DNA of 64,000 nucleotides from Streptomyces violens (GTDB lineage Bacteria; Actinomycetota; Actinomycetes; Streptomycetales; Streptomycetaceae), in NCBI RefSeq assembly GCF_000717745.1, contig NZ_JOBH01000001.1:558001-622000 (forward strand), in the 5' to 3' direction. Below are positions 42,700-51,457 of the stretch, one piece after another. The stretch's first letter is position 1. The number at the start of each line of letters is the position of its first letter. The position numbers and the translations under genes were made by a program. The notes under the pieces were generated by a model. That model saw nothing but the letters and a program-made list of their open reading frames with translations, did not search any database and was not told the origin of the DNA.

Positions 42700-43591
42700 G
42701 GCGGGCACCTCCCTCGCGTCGTCCGGTGCGGGCCACCAGGGCGCGGTAACCGGCGTACAGCGCCACGGACAGCGCGATGTTGACGACCGCGACGACGCAC
42801 GCGCCGGTGTAGTCGCCGTCGAGGATGGCCTTCGTATAGACGAGGACCGGCAGCGTGACCACGTCCTTGGCGCCGGTGAAGAGCACGATCCCGAACTCGT
42901 TCAGGCACATGACCAGGACGAGCGCGCCGCCCGCCGCGAGCGAGGGCAGCGCCTCGGGCAGGATCACCGTGCGGACGATCCGCCGGGGCCGGGCGCCGAG
43001 CGACGCGGCGGCCTCCAGCTGCCCGGTCTCCACCTGCGAGAACGCGGCCAGCAGCGGCCGCATCACGAACGGCGTGAAGTAGGTGATCTCCGCCAGCAGC
43101 ACGCCCCAGGGCGTGTGCAGGAAGTCGAACGGGCCGCTGCCCGCGCCGGTCGCCGAGGTCCACAGCCCGTTGGCCACGCCCGTCGTGCCGTAGACGAAGA
43201 GCAGCGCGAGGGTGATCAGGAAGGACGGGAAGGCCAGGAAGATGTCGATGAACCGGCCGAGCGCGCGGGCGCCGGGGAACGGTACGAAGGCGACGACCAG
43301 GGCGAGGGCGAAGCCGAGCACCAGACAGCCGAGGGTGGCCCCGGCCGCGATCAGCACGGTGTTGACCAGCGCGTCCTGGAAGGACGCCTCGGCCAGCACC
43401 TCGCTGTACGCGGCGGTCATCGGCCCGCCCTCGTCCGGCGTGAACGACTGCCGGACCAGCAGGAAGAGCGGATAGAGGAAGACCAGCGCGAGCGCGGCGA
43501 CGGGCGGCAGCGCCCACAGGCCGCGCGGCAGGGCGCGGACCCGCGTCCGGGCCGGGGCGCCGAGGCGCACCCGCTGGGTGAGGCTAGCCAT
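42680..43591 (-). CDS. Phosphonate ABC transporter permease (PhnU-like)
   Basis: Permease of 303 residues with six helices (LPPVAALALVFLYPLFLLV through NIALSVALYAGYRALVA) and the EAA-type loop ETGQLEAAASLGARPRRIVRTVILP. Basic Arg-rich tail. Overlaps the ATPase gene by eight bases and the next permease gene by 20, so tightly coupled. Confidence 0.87.
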   Translation of the reverse strand: MASLTQRVRLGAPARTRVRALPRGLWALPPVAALALVFLYPLFLLVRQSFTPDEGGPMTAAYSEVLAEASFQDALVNTVLIAAGATLGCLVLGFALALVVAFVPFPGARALGRFIDIFLAFPSFLITLALLFVYGTTGVANGLWTSATGAGSGPFDFLHTPWGVLLAEITYFTPFVMRPLLAAFSQVETGQLEAAASLGARPRRIVRTVILPEALPSLAAGGALVLVMCLNEFGIVLFTGAKDVVTLPVLVYTKAILDGDYTGACVVAVVNIALSVALYAGYRALVARTGRREGGARRARAQQ

Positions 43592-44693
43592 CGGTACCCG
43601 CCCCCACCGGTATCAGGACCGCGTCCTCGGGCGCGAAGTGCACCGTCACCTCGTCACCCACCGCCGGGGTGTCGCGGAGCTCGCGCACGTCGGCCATGAC
43701 ACGGTGGCCGGCGACCTCGACGTACAGCCGGTGGGTGGCACCGCGCCACTGGAGTTCGGCGAGCCGGCCGCGCAGCGCGTTCGGTCCCTCCCCCAGCCCG
43801 ACCAGGTGCGGCCGTACGCACAGCGTGGCCTCGGCCCCGGTTGCCACGCCCTCCGTGCCGCGCACCGCCAGCTCCGTACCGGCGAAGGTGACGGCCCCGT
43901 CCCCCGCACCGGCCGTCACCGGCATCAGGTTGGCGTTGCCGACGAACGAGGCGGTGAACTCGGTGCGCGGCGCCCGGTACAGCTCGCGCGGCGTGCCGCA
44001 GTCCCGCAGCCGTGCCCGGTCCATGACCGCGATCCGGTCGGCGAGGGTGAGCGCCTCGACCTGGTCGTGGGTGACGTACAGGATCGAGACGTCGGGCAGT
44101 TCGCGGTGCAGCCGCGCCAGCTCGGCGAGCATTCCGGAGCGGAGCTGCGCGTCCAGCGCGGACAGCGGCTCGTCCAGGAGGAGCACGCCGGGCCGGATGG
44201 CGAGCGCGCGGGCGATGGCGACGCGCTGCTGCTGGCCGCCGGAGAGCTCGCGCGGGTAGCGCCGGGCGTACCCGGCCATACCGGTCAGCTCCAGCGCCTC
44301 GGTGACCCGGTCGGCGATCTCGGCGCGCGGCACCTTCTGGGCCTTGAGCCCGAAGGCCACGTTGTCGGCGACGCGCATGTGCGGGAAGAGCGCGTAGCTC
44401 TGTACGACCATGCCGATGCCGCGCTTGTAGGGCGGCAGGCCGGTGACGTCCCGGCCGCCGATCAGCACCCGCCCGGAGGCCGGCGTCACGAATCCGGCGA
44501 CGGCCCGCAGCGCGGTGGTCTTGCCGGACCCGGACGGTCCGAGCAGGGCCATCACCTCGCCCGGCTCGACGGTCAGGTCGAGCCCGTCCAGCACGGTGTG
44601 GGTGCCGTACGCGACGGAGACGTTCTCGAAGCGGATGCCGGAGGCGGCCCTCCCGGCCACCGGGGCCGCGGCCGTGTCAGGCAGGGCGGTCAT
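43584..44693 (-). CDS. Phosphonate ABC transporter ATPase (PhnT-like)
   Basis: ATPase of 369 residues: Walker [21 protein letters not shown], signature [16 protein letters not shown], Walker B VLLLDEPLSALD, H-loop YVTHDQ and a C-terminal TOBE domain (LMPVTAGAGDG, RPHLVGLGEG). The overall length fits the spermidine/iron/phosphonate-type ATPases. Overlaps the HAD gene by 17 bases. Confidence 0.88.
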   Translation of the reverse strand: MTALPDTAAAPVAGRAASGIRFENVSVAYGTHTVLDGLDLTVEPGEVMALLGPSGSGKTTALRAVAGFVTPASGRVLIGGRDVTGLPPYKRGIGMVVQSYALFPHMRVADNVAFGLKAQKVPRAEIADRVTEALELTGMAGYARRYPRELSGGQQQRVAIARALAIRPGVLLLDEPLSALDAQLRSGMLAELARLHRELPDVSILYVTHDQVEALTLADRIAVMDRARLRDCGTPRELYRAPRTEFTASFVGNANLMPVTAGAGDGAVTFAGTELAVRGTEGVATGAEATLCVRPHLVGLGEGPNALRGRLAELQWRGATHRLYVEVAGHRVMADVRELRDTPAVGDEVTVHFAPEDAVLIPVGAGTDG

Positions 44694-45411
44694 CGCGTAC
44701 CACTCCCAGCAGGGCGGGCAGTTCGGCGACCGAGCCGAGGACATGGGTGGCGCCGGCGGCCTCCAACTGCGCCTTGTCGTGGGCGCCGGTGAGCACTCCG
44801 GCGACGACCGAGGCACCGGCCCGGCGGCCGGAGAGCATGTCGTACGAGGTGTCGCCGGCGACCGCGATCTTCTGTACGGAGTCGGTGGCGCCGGTACGCA
44901 GCAGGGCGGCGAGCACCATGTCGGGGTAGGGGCGGCCGCGCCCGCCCGCGTCGGCCGGGCAGAGGGTGAGCGGGACGAGGTCCTGCCAGCCGAGCGCGGC
45001 GAGGATCGCGTCCTGGGTGACGCGGGCGAAGCCGGTACTCAGGACGACGGTGATCCCCGCGGCCTGCAGCGCCTCGATGGCCTCGCGGGCACCGGGCACG
45101 GGCGCGATCAGCCCGCCGTCGACCAGCTCGCCGTACGCCTCCTCGAAGCGGGCGTTGGCGGCCCGGGCCGCCTCCTCGTCGCCGAAGAGGTGCCGGAAGA
45201 CGGAGATCTTCGACTCGCCCATGGTGGCGCGCACGTAGGCGAGCTTCTCAGCGTGGTCGGGGGTGCCCGGCTCGACGCCGAGGTGCCGCGCCGCGGCGTC
45301 GAATGCCTGCTCGACGAGACCGCCGTCGGCGACGGTGGTGCCGGCCATGTCGAGGACGACCAGTTCAATGGCCTGGTTGTCTGCTGCGTTCGTGGTCAAC
45401 TCGCTCACCAT
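44677..45411 (-). CDS. Phosphonatase-like HAD hydrolase (PhnX-related)
   Basis: Protein of 244 residues. Motif I is LDMAGTTV, the phosphonoacetaldehyde hydrolase form in which the second Asp of ordinary HAD phosphatases is Ala; the cap contains MGESKISVFRHL with a Lys at the place of the Schiff-base lysine. Motif IV is AGDTSYDM. These features suggest cleavage of a carbon-phosphorus bond in phosphonoacetaldehyde rather than a phosphate ester (inference). ATG 45411 overlaps the stop of the FAD oxidoreductase gene. Confidence 0.85.
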   Translation of the reverse strand: MVSELTTNAADNQAIELVVLDMAGTTVADGGLVEQAFDAAARHLGVEPGTPDHAEKLAYVRATMGESKISVFRHLFGDEEAARAANARFEEAYGELVDGGLIAPVPGAREAIEALQAAGITVVLSTGFARVTQDAILAALGWQDLVPLTLCPADAGGRGRPYPDMVLAALLRTGATDSVQKIAVAGDTSYDMLSGRRAGASVVAGVLTGAHDKAQLEAAGATHVLGSVAELPALLGVVRDDRPA

Positions 45412-46526
45412 CCCAGTTCGTTCGCGGTCTTTTCGGCGATCGCCGGGGAGCAGGTCATGCCGCGCCCGCCGGGCCCGGTGACCAGCCACACGCCGTCGCT
45501 CGCCTGTTCCCGGTGCACGACCCGGCTGGTGTCCGTGCACTGCGCGTACACCCCGGCCCAGCGGTGCCGGATGCGCGGCAGCGGGCGGCCGAGGATCGAC
45601 TCGACGACGCCGGTGAGGTGCTCGTACGGCTCCTCGACGGTGTCGAAGGCGAACGGCGTCTCGTACTCGTGCGTGTCGCCGATGGTCAGCCCGCCGTCCG
45701 CGCGCTGGACCATCAGGAGCTGCATCTTGTGCGCGGCGGCGGTGGGCGTCTGCGCCTGGCCGGCGTTCAGCGCGTCGAGCGCCTCGCTGCCGTACGCCGG
45801 GTAGTAGCGGAAGCTGTCCGCGTCGGCGACGGAGGTGGTCAGCGGCTCGCCGAGCGGGTCGGTCTGCATCATCTGCAGCCGTACGCGGCGGACGGGCAGG
45901 TCCGGTACCAGCTCGCGGACCAGGCCGCTCAGCCAGGCGCCGGTGCAGAGCACGACGGCGTCGCCGCGGTGGACGTCGCCGTGGTCGTCCCGTACGGCGG
46001 CCTCGCCCACCACGTCGCGGACCTCGCGCCCGCCGAGGTAGGTGTAGCGACCGGAGGCGAGCAGCGCCTGCTTCAACTCACGCTGTGCGACGCGGGGTTC
46101 GACGGCGGCATCGCGCTCGCACCACAGGGCGCCGAGGAAGTCGCCGCGCAGCGCGGGGTTGATCCCGCGGGCCTCCTCCGCGTCCAGCAGCTTGTAACCG
46201 CGCGCGGCGGCGTCCGGGCGGCGGGTGGCGGCCTCGGCGACGGCCCGCTCGGCCTCGTTCTTCACCACCGTCAGCGAGCCGATGGCGCGGAAGCCGAGGC
46301 CGGGCACCCGGGCGCCGATGCCCTCCCACAGCTCGCGGGCGCGCAGCGCGGTGTCCAGTTCCTCACCGCCCGCGCGGCCGCTGACCCAGATCTGCCCGAA
46401 GTTCCGCACGGAGGCGCCGCGGGCCTCGGCCTCCCGCTCGATGTGCACGACCTCGTGGCCGCGTTCGACTGCATGCCAGGCGTGCATGGTCCCCAGCACG
46501 CCGGCTCCGACAACTATGACTCGCAT
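45405..46526 (-). CDS. FAD-dependent oxidoreductase of phosphonate cluster (TIGR03364 type)
   Basis: Protein of 373 residues in the DAO/glycine-oxidase family. The FAD loop is VVGAGVLGTMHAWHA, followed by VHIEREAEARGASVRNFGQIW, and a C-terminal GPGGRGMTCSPAIAE loop. This subfamily is typically found next to phosphonatase-like HADs and AEP transporters without a transaminase. It may oxidise 2-aminoethylphosphonate or an N-methyl derivative to phosphonoacetaldehyde, feeding the HAD enzyme (inference). First gene of the unit. Confidence 0.85.
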   Translation of the reverse strand: MRVIVVGAGVLGTMHAWHAVERGHEVVHIEREAEARGASVRNFGQIWVSGRAGGEELDTALRARELWEGIGARVPGLGFRAIGSLTVVKNEAERAVAEAATRRPDAAARGYKLLDAEEARGINPALRGDFLGALWCERDAAVEPRVAQRELKQALLASGRYTYLGGREVRDVVGEAAVRDDHGDVHRGDAVVLCTGAWLSGLVRELVPDLPVRRVRLQMMQTDPLGEPLTTSVADADSFRYYPAYGSEALDALNAGQAQTPTAAAHKMQLLMVQRADGGLTIGDTHEYETPFAFDTVEEPYEHLTGVVESILGRPLPRIRHRWAGVYAQCTDTSRVVHREQASDGVWLVTGPGGRGMTCSPAIAEKTANELGW

Positions 46527-46698
46527 GCGGGTGACGCTCGTCGCGCCGGGTTTACCGGAACGGTCTGTTCGGCGACGCGACGGTTAACGGGCCATCAAAC
46601 TTGGCCTAGACCCGTTATCTTCCTGTGACCTACAGGTCGGACGGGACCGCGCCGTGGGGGCGAGGGAGGTGGCCGACGTGCCCGCCGCGACGGTTGCG

Positions 46699-46754
46699 CG
46701 CGCAGTTCCCCGCGCCCCTTACGGGGCCCGGTCAGGGGCGCGGGGAACTGCGCG
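46699..46754. repeat. Streptomyces-type palindromic repeat (REP-like)
   Basis: Two perfectly complementary 20-base arms (46699-46718 and 46735-46754; each contains AGTTCCCCGCGCC or its complement) and a 16-base loop. The sequence after it, GACCAGCCACGACG, belongs to the same recurring Streptomyces intergenic element as far as I recall. It lies between the divergent-looking start of the FAD gene and the end of the GntR gene, and may also act as a terminator for the latter. Confidence 0.75.
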
Positions 46755-46796
46755 ACCAGCCACGACGCGACCGCAGTCGGCCACCGGGCCGCAGGC

Positions 46797-47561
46797 CTAC
46801 GGCGCGCCGCCGAGCCGCGTCGTGAATGAGAACCGGTCCCCCCGGAACAGCGTCCGCACCCGCTCCAACGGCCGCCCCTCCGTATCCCGCGAGACGCGGT
46901 GGATCAACAGCATCGGCAACGCCCCCGGCGTCCCGATCAGCAACGCCTCCCGCGGCGTGGCCAGCACCGTCTCCAGCCGCTCGTCCGCGTCGCCGAACCC
47001 TATGCCGAGCCGCTCGTGCAGATACGCGTAGAAGGAGGAGTCCGGCTCGAAGTCGGAGTCCAGGTCCGGTACCCGCGACACCGCCACGTACGTACTCTCC
47101 AGCCCCACCCGCTCGTCATCGGCGAGCAGCACCCGCTCCATGTGCCACACGGGCTCACCGGCAGCCAGCCCGAGCTCCGCGGCGAGCGCCGCATTGCACG
47201 GGAAGCGGTCCAGGCCGATGAGGTGACGGCCCGGGCGGCGCCCCTGCTTCCGCACCCCCTCCGTGTAGCTCGCCAGCGCAAGCGGCTGTTCGAGCTTCGG
47301 CCCCGCCACGACCGTGCCGCGGCCCAGGCGGCGGATGCGGCCCTCGAGGACCAGCTCGCGCAGCGCCTGCCGCAGCGTCTCCCGCGAGACCTCGAACCGC
47401 AGCGCGAGATCGCGCTCGGTCGGCAGCGGCTCGCCCTCCCCCAGCTCGTCCAGCAGCTCGGCGATCCGTACCTTCGCCGCGTAGTACTTGGGGATGCGGC
47501 CGTGCTCGGGGATGCCGGCCCTGATCGGCGCGCCGGGCGCCTGCTCGTTCGGGTAGTCCAC
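46797..47561 (-). CDS. GntR/HutC-family regulator with UTRA domain
   Basis: Protein of 254 residues: GntR helix-turn-helix (LPTERDLALRFEVSRETLRQALRELVLEG) and a UTRA effector domain (NAALAAELGLAAGEPVWHMERV to MLLIHRVSRDTEGRPLERV). Its position immediately upstream of the phosphonate cluster in the same orientation makes it the likely regulator. GTG 47561 follows GAGG at eight bases. Relation to the PhnF/PhnR group is plausible but not shown. Confidence 0.87.
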   Translation of the reverse strand: MDYPNEQAPGAPIRAGIPEHGRIPKYYAAKVRIAELLDELGEGEPLPTERDLALRFEVSRETLRQALRELVLEGRIRRLGRGTVVAGPKLEQPLALASYTEGVRKQGRRPGRHLIGLDRFPCNAALAAELGLAAGEPVWHMERVLLADDERVGLESTYVAVSRVPDLDSDFEPDSSFYAYLHERLGIGFGDADERLETVLATPREALLIGTPGALPMLLIHRVSRDTEGRPLERVRTLFRGDRFSFTTRLGGAP

Positions 47562-47599
47562 CGGCCGATCCTCGCATGGGCGCCGCCTGCGCCCCCTGG

Positions 47600-48754
47600 T
47601 CAGGCCCGCGCGCTCCCCAACGCCCCGCGGGGAGAGGCGAAGAGGGAGGCGAGGACCAGGTGGGCCGCGCCGAGCGCCACCGCGTGCGCGCCGCCGGGCG
47701 CGAGCGCGACCGGAACGGTACGGGCCCCGGCGGAGCCGTGCGCGCGCAGCTGCCCGTCGAGCGAGGCGGCGACTCCCCGTACGTACGCCTGCGGGTCGGC
47801 CAGTACCGTACGGCCGCCCAGCAGGACCCGGTCCACGTCGAGCAGCTCGACAAGGTTGGCGGCGCCGACGCCGAGCACTCGCGCCGCTTCCGCCGGCTCG
47901 CCCGCCGCGACCGCGGCAAGGCACAGCGCCTCGATACAGCCCCGCTTGCCGCAGCCGCACCGCGGCCCGTCCAGCTGTACGACCTGGTGCCCGAACTCCC
48001 CCGCGCCCGTACGCGCACCCCGGTGCACCGCGCCGCCGAGCACCAGCCCGGCGCCCAGCCCCGTCCCCAGGTGGAGATAGCCGAACGACTCGGCGCCGTC
48101 CGGCTGCTGGGCCAGTCCGTGCGCCGCCGCGTTGGTGTCCTTGTCCAGGACCACGGGCAGGCCGAGCCGCTCGGCGAGCGCGGCGCGCAGTGGGTAGCCG
48201 TCCCACTGCGGGAGGCCGGTGACCCGGTGCAGTACGCCCGTACGGTGGTCCAGCGGTCCGGGGCAGGCCACGCCGGCGCCGATCACCTGCGCCCCGGGGG
48301 CCGCGGCGCGCACCTCGGCGACCTGAGCGGCGGCCGCCGCCAGTACCTCGTCCGCGTCCGCGCCCAGGTCCAGCGGTGCGCGGCGGACCGCGATTGGCTC
48401 GCCCGCCAGGTCGGCGAGGACCGCGACGCTCTCGTCCCGGTCCAGGTGCAGCCCGATCGCGTACCGGGCGCCGGGGACCAGCCGCAGGACCGTACGGGGC
48501 TTGCCGCCCGTGGACGCGCGCCGCCCGGCCTCGGTGGCGAGCCCCGCCTCCCGCAGCCGTGCCGTGATCTTGCTGACCGCCTGCGGGGTCAGCCCGCTGC
48601 CCTCGGCCAGCTCCAGCCGGCTTACCCCGCCCTCCCCCGCCGCGCGCAGCAGCCCGAGCAGCACGGCCGCGTTGTGCCCGCGCAGCAGGGGGAGGTTGGC
48701 GCCGCCGAGCGCACGCTCGGCCAGGTCGGAGGGGGGAGGATTTTCGCTGGTCAC
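47600..48754 (-). CDS. ROK-family transcriptional regulator
   Basis: Protein of 384 residues: N-terminal MarR-type winged helix (RLELAEGSGLTPQAVSKITARLREAG) and a ROK sugar-kinase-like domain with the zinc motif CGCGKRGCIE and GHQVVQLDG. Probable sugar-responsive repressor. GTG 48754 has a GGAGG only one base upstream, too close for normal use, and a -10-like CACAAT six bases before that; a leaderless transcript is likely. Divergent from the Gfo/Idh/MocA gene. Confidence 0.87.
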   Translation of the reverse strand: MTSENPPPSDLAERALGGANLPLLRGHNAAVLLGLLRAAGEGGVSRLELAEGSGLTPQAVSKITARLREAGLATEAGRRASTGGKPRTVLRLVPGARYAIGLHLDRDESVAVLADLAGEPIAVRRAPLDLGADADEVLAAAAAQVAEVRAAAPGAQVIGAGVACPGPLDHRTGVLHRVTGLPQWDGYPLRAALAERLGLPVVLDKDTNAAAHGLAQQPDGAESFGYLHLGTGLGAGLVLGGAVHRGARTGAGEFGHQVVQLDGPRCGCGKRGCIEALCLAAVAAGEPAEAARVLGVGAANLVELLDVDRVLLGGRTVLADPQAYVRGVAASLDGQLRAHGSAGARTVPVALAPGGAHAVALGAAHLVLASLFASPRGALGSARA

Positions 48755-48777
48755 CCCTCCATTGTGCGGACCGCTTG

Positions 48778-48804
48778 CACTTTGGCAACAGCGTTGCTTA
48801 AGTG
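48778..48804. promoter_or_regulatory. Palindromic operator between ROK regulator and oxidoreductase
   Basis: A 27-base inverted repeat CACTT-2 mismatches-GCAAC, centre AGC, GTTGC-AAGTG. It covers a plus-strand promoter: TTGCAC (48775-48780), 17-base spacer, TTAAGT (48798-48803). Probably the binding site of the ROK regulator (inference). Confidence 0.6.
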
Positions 48805-48810
48805 GGAGGC

Positions 48811-49932
48811 ATGAGCAGCCCGAGCGACTCCCCCGGTACCGCACTCCCCGGCAGCCCCCTGCGCGTCGGCCTCATCGGTTACGGCCTGGCCGGCTCCGTC
48901 TTCCACGCCCCGATGATCGCCGCGACCGAGGGTCTGGTCCTCGACACGGTCTCCACCTCCAGCCCCGACCGCCAGGCGCAGGCCCGCGCCGAGCACCCGC
49001 AGGTGCGTACGGTCGGCACCCCTGAGGAGGTGCTGGCGCGCGCCGCCGAGCTGGACCTGATCGTGCTCGCCTCGCCGAACAAGACGCATGTACCGCTGGC
49101 CACCGCCGCCCTGGAGGCCGGCCTGCCGGTGGTCGTGGACAAGCCGCTGGCCGGGACCGCCGCCGAGGCCGAGCAGCTCGCCGCCCTGGCGAAGGACCGC
49201 GGGCTGCTCCTCTCCGTCTTCCAGAACCGCCGCTGGGACAACGACTTCCTGACTCTGCGCAAGCTGGTCGAGGAGGGCGCGCTCGGCGAGGTGTGGCGCT
49301 TCGAGTCGCGGTTCGAGCGGTGGCGGCCCAAGCCCAAGGGCGGCTGGCGCGAGTCCGGCGACCCGGCCGAGATCGGCGGGCTGCTGTACGACCTGGGCAG
49401 CCACGTCGCCGACCAGGCCCTCACCCTCTTCGGCCCGGCCGTCTCTGTGTACGCGGAGTCCGACGTGCGCCGCCCCGGCGCCGAGGCCGACGACGACACC
49501 TTCATCGCGATCACGCACGCGAGCGGCGTCCGCTCCCACCTGTGGGTCAGCGCCACCACGGCCCAGCTCGGTCCGCGCTTCCGGGTGCTCGGCAGCGAGG
49601 CCGGTTACGTGAAGTACGGCCTGGACCCGCAGGAGGCGGCGCTGCGCGAGGGCCGCCGGCCCGGCGCTGCCGACGCCGAGTGGGGCGTGGAGCCGGAGTC
49701 CGCCTGGGGCCGCATCGGCGCCGGGGAGTCCTCGCAGACCGGCGGCGGCGAGCCCGTCCCGACGCTGCCCGGCGACTACCCCGCGTACTACGCCGCGGTC
49801 GCCGAAGCGCTGCGTACGGGCGGCGAGCCGCCGGTCACCGCCCTGGAGGCGGCCGCCGCGCTGCGCGTCCTGGAGGCCGCCAAGCTCTCGGCCGCCGAGG
49901 GCCGCACGGTCCGGATCGAGGCCACCCGATGA
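48811..49932 (+). CDS. Gfo/Idh/MocA family oxidoreductase
   Basis: Protein of 373 residues. NAD(P) loop LIGYGLAGSVFH, then LASPNKTHVPLA and the DKPLAGT strand with conserved Lys; FQNRRWDNDFLTLRK and GGLLYDLGSHVADQAL carry the substrate-side residues. Typical of sugar or inositol dehydrogenases; substrate unknown. ATG 48811 has GGGAGG just upstream, but the promoter -10 ends only seven bases before the ATG. Followed by the HbpS-like gene with ATGA overlap. Confidence 0.9.
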   Translation: MSSPSDSPGTALPGSPLRVGLIGYGLAGSVFHAPMIAATEGLVLDTVSTSSPDRQAQARAEHPQVRTVGTPEEVLARAAELDLIVLASPNKTHVPLATAALEAGLPVVVDKPLAGTAAEAEQLAALAKDRGLLLSVFQNRRWDNDFLTLRKLVEEGALGEVWRFESRFERWRPKPKGGWRESGDPAEIGGLLYDLGSHVADQALTLFGPAVSVYAESDVRRPGAEADDDTFIAITHASGVRSHLWVSATTAQLGPRFRVLGSEAGYVKYGLDPQEAALREGRRPGAADAEWGVEPESAWGRIGAGESSQTGGGEPVPTLPGDYPAYYAAVAEALRTGGEPPVTALEAAAALRVLEAAKLSAAEGRTVRIEATR

Positions 49933-50399
49933 CCGCCGCCGACGACATCACCACGCTCGAAGAGCACGAGCGCCGGCTGGTCCTCGACCGCTTCAGCAAC
50001 GAGGACGCCTGGGCCCTCGGCAACCTCCTCGTCGACCTGGCGCGCGAGCGGAACGCCGCCGTGACGATCAGCATCCGGCGCGGCGCCCAGCGCCTCTTCC
50101 ACTACGCACTGCCCGGCACCAGCGCCGACAACGACGCCTGGCTGGACCGCAAGTGCCGGGTCGTCGAGCGCTACGGCGAGGCGTCCTTCCTGGTCGGCGC
50201 ACGCTTCCGGGCCAAGGGCCGGACCTTCGAGGAGTCCTCCCGGCTGGATCCGGACACGTATGCCGCGCACGGTGGCGCCTTCCCCCTCCGCCTCCGCGGT
50301 ACCGGAGTCATCGGCGCGGTGGCCGTCTCCGGCCTCGCCCAGGCCGACGACCACGCGCTCGTCGTCGAGGCGTTGGAGCGGTTTCTGCGCCCCGCCTGA
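49929..50399 (+). CDS. Heme-degrading domain / HbpS-like protein
   Basis: Protein of 156 residues of the UPF0303/GlcG-HbpS-type family. Motifs: FSNEDAWALGNLLVDLARERNAAVTISIRRG, FHYALPGTSADNDAWLDRKC, and GTGVIGAVAVSGLAQADDHALVVEALE. No signal peptide, so unlike secreted HbpS it is cytoplasmic. Translationally coupled to the oxidoreductase gene (ATGA), suggesting joint function, possibly in sugar or cofactor handling (inference). Confidence 0.85.
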   Translation: MTAADDITTLEEHERRLVLDRFSNEDAWALGNLLVDLARERNAAVTISIRRGAQRLFHYALPGTSADNDAWLDRKCRVVERYGEASFLVGARFRAKGRTFEESSRLDPDTYAAHGGAFPLRLRGTGVIGAVAVSGLAQADDHALVVEALERFLRPA

Positions 50400-50470
50400 C
50401 GGAATCCGTGCGCCCGCCCGATCCACCGGGAAAGCTGTGGGGGAACCGGCGAGAGAGAGGCGGTACCCCC

Positions 50471-51442
50471 ATGGCGTGGACGGGCGGGCGGACGGGCTGG
50501 ACCGGATCATCGCGGCGGACCGTGCTGGCGGCGGGCCTGGCCGCGGGCCTGTCGCCGCTGGTGGCGGGCTGTCAGGCGGGCGACGACGGGAAGTCGCCGT
50601 TCACCGGCAAGGACGGGGCGGGCGACAAGGTACTGGCCGTCAAGATCGACAACGTCGCCGCGGCCCGCCCGCAGACCGGCCTGGAGGACGCCGACATCCT
50701 CTACACCGAAGAGGTGGAGGCCGGCCTCTCCCGGATACTGGCCGTCTTCGCCGGCCACCTCCCGGACCGCGTCGGCCCGGTCCGCAGCGCCCGCGAGTCC
50801 GACCTCGAACTGCTCCGCCAGTTCGGCCACCCGGCACTGGCCTACTCCGGCTCGCAGGCCAAGCTGCGCCCGACGCTGGAGTCCGCCCCGATCACCGCCC
50901 TGCCACCGGGCAAGGCCCCCGACGCGTACGTCCGCAGCACGGACCGCGCCGCGCCGCACAACCTGTATCTGCGCCCGGCCCGCGCCCTGGAAGCGGCCTC
51001 GGACGCCTCGGCCCCCGCCGACATCGGCTTCCGCTTCGGCGCCGCCCCCTCGAAGGGCGGCACCAGGACGACGCGGCAAGAAGTCCGTTACCCGGCGGCC
51101 CGCTTCTCCTTCACCTGGTCCGAGAGCCGTGACCGCTGGCTGGTCGCCATGGACGGCACGCCCTTCCGCACCACCGGAGCCGGCCAACTGGCCGTCGCCA
51201 CGGTCGTGGTCCAGTACGTGACCGTCCGCTCGTCCCGCCTCCACGACAAGTGGGGCAGCGTCACCCCGTACACGCAGACCGTCGGCTCGGGTGACGCCCT
51301 GATCCTCCGCGACGGCAAGAAGTACCAGGCCGAGTGGTCCCGCGGCACGGCGGACAACGGCACCACCTTCACCACCCCCGAAGGCCACGCCCTCCCCTTC
51401 GCCACCGGCCCGGTCTGGGTGGCCCTCATCCCCAAGGGCTGA
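50471..51442 (+). CDS. DUF3048 domain lipoprotein (YerB-like)
   Basis: Protein of 323 residues with RRTVLAAGLAAGLSPLVAGCQ, a twin-Arg lipoprotein signal and lipobox VAGC. The DUF3048 body shows VLAVKIDNVAAARPQTGLEDADILYTEEVEAGLSR-type order in short: KIDN, RPQTGL, YSGSQ, DRAAPHNLY. YerB-like proteins bind at the membrane surface; function unknown. Convergent with the fumarylacetoacetase-family gene, 15 bases apart. Confidence 0.88.
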   Translation: MAWTGGRTGWTGSSRRTVLAAGLAAGLSPLVAGCQAGDDGKSPFTGKDGAGDKVLAVKIDNVAAARPQTGLEDADILYTEEVEAGLSRILAVFAGHLPDRVGPVRSARESDLELLRQFGHPALAYSGSQAKLRPTLESAPITALPPGKAPDAYVRSTDRAAPHNLYLRPARALEAASDASAPADIGFRFGAAPSKGGTRTTRQEVRYPAARFSFTWSESRDRWLVAMDGTPFRTTGAGQLAVATVVVQYVTVRSSRLHDKWGSVTPYTQTVGSGDALILRDGKKYQAEWSRGTADNGTTFTTPEGHALPFATGPVWVALIPKG

Positions 51443-51457
51443 GAGCCACCCCGTCCG

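Noticed and set aside
40798..42783. 661-codon plus-strand frame opposite the phosphonate binding-protein and permease genes
   Set aside because: Low-complexity Glu/Gly/Arg/Val reading typical of antisense frames; the minus strand has a lipoprotein signal and permease helices.
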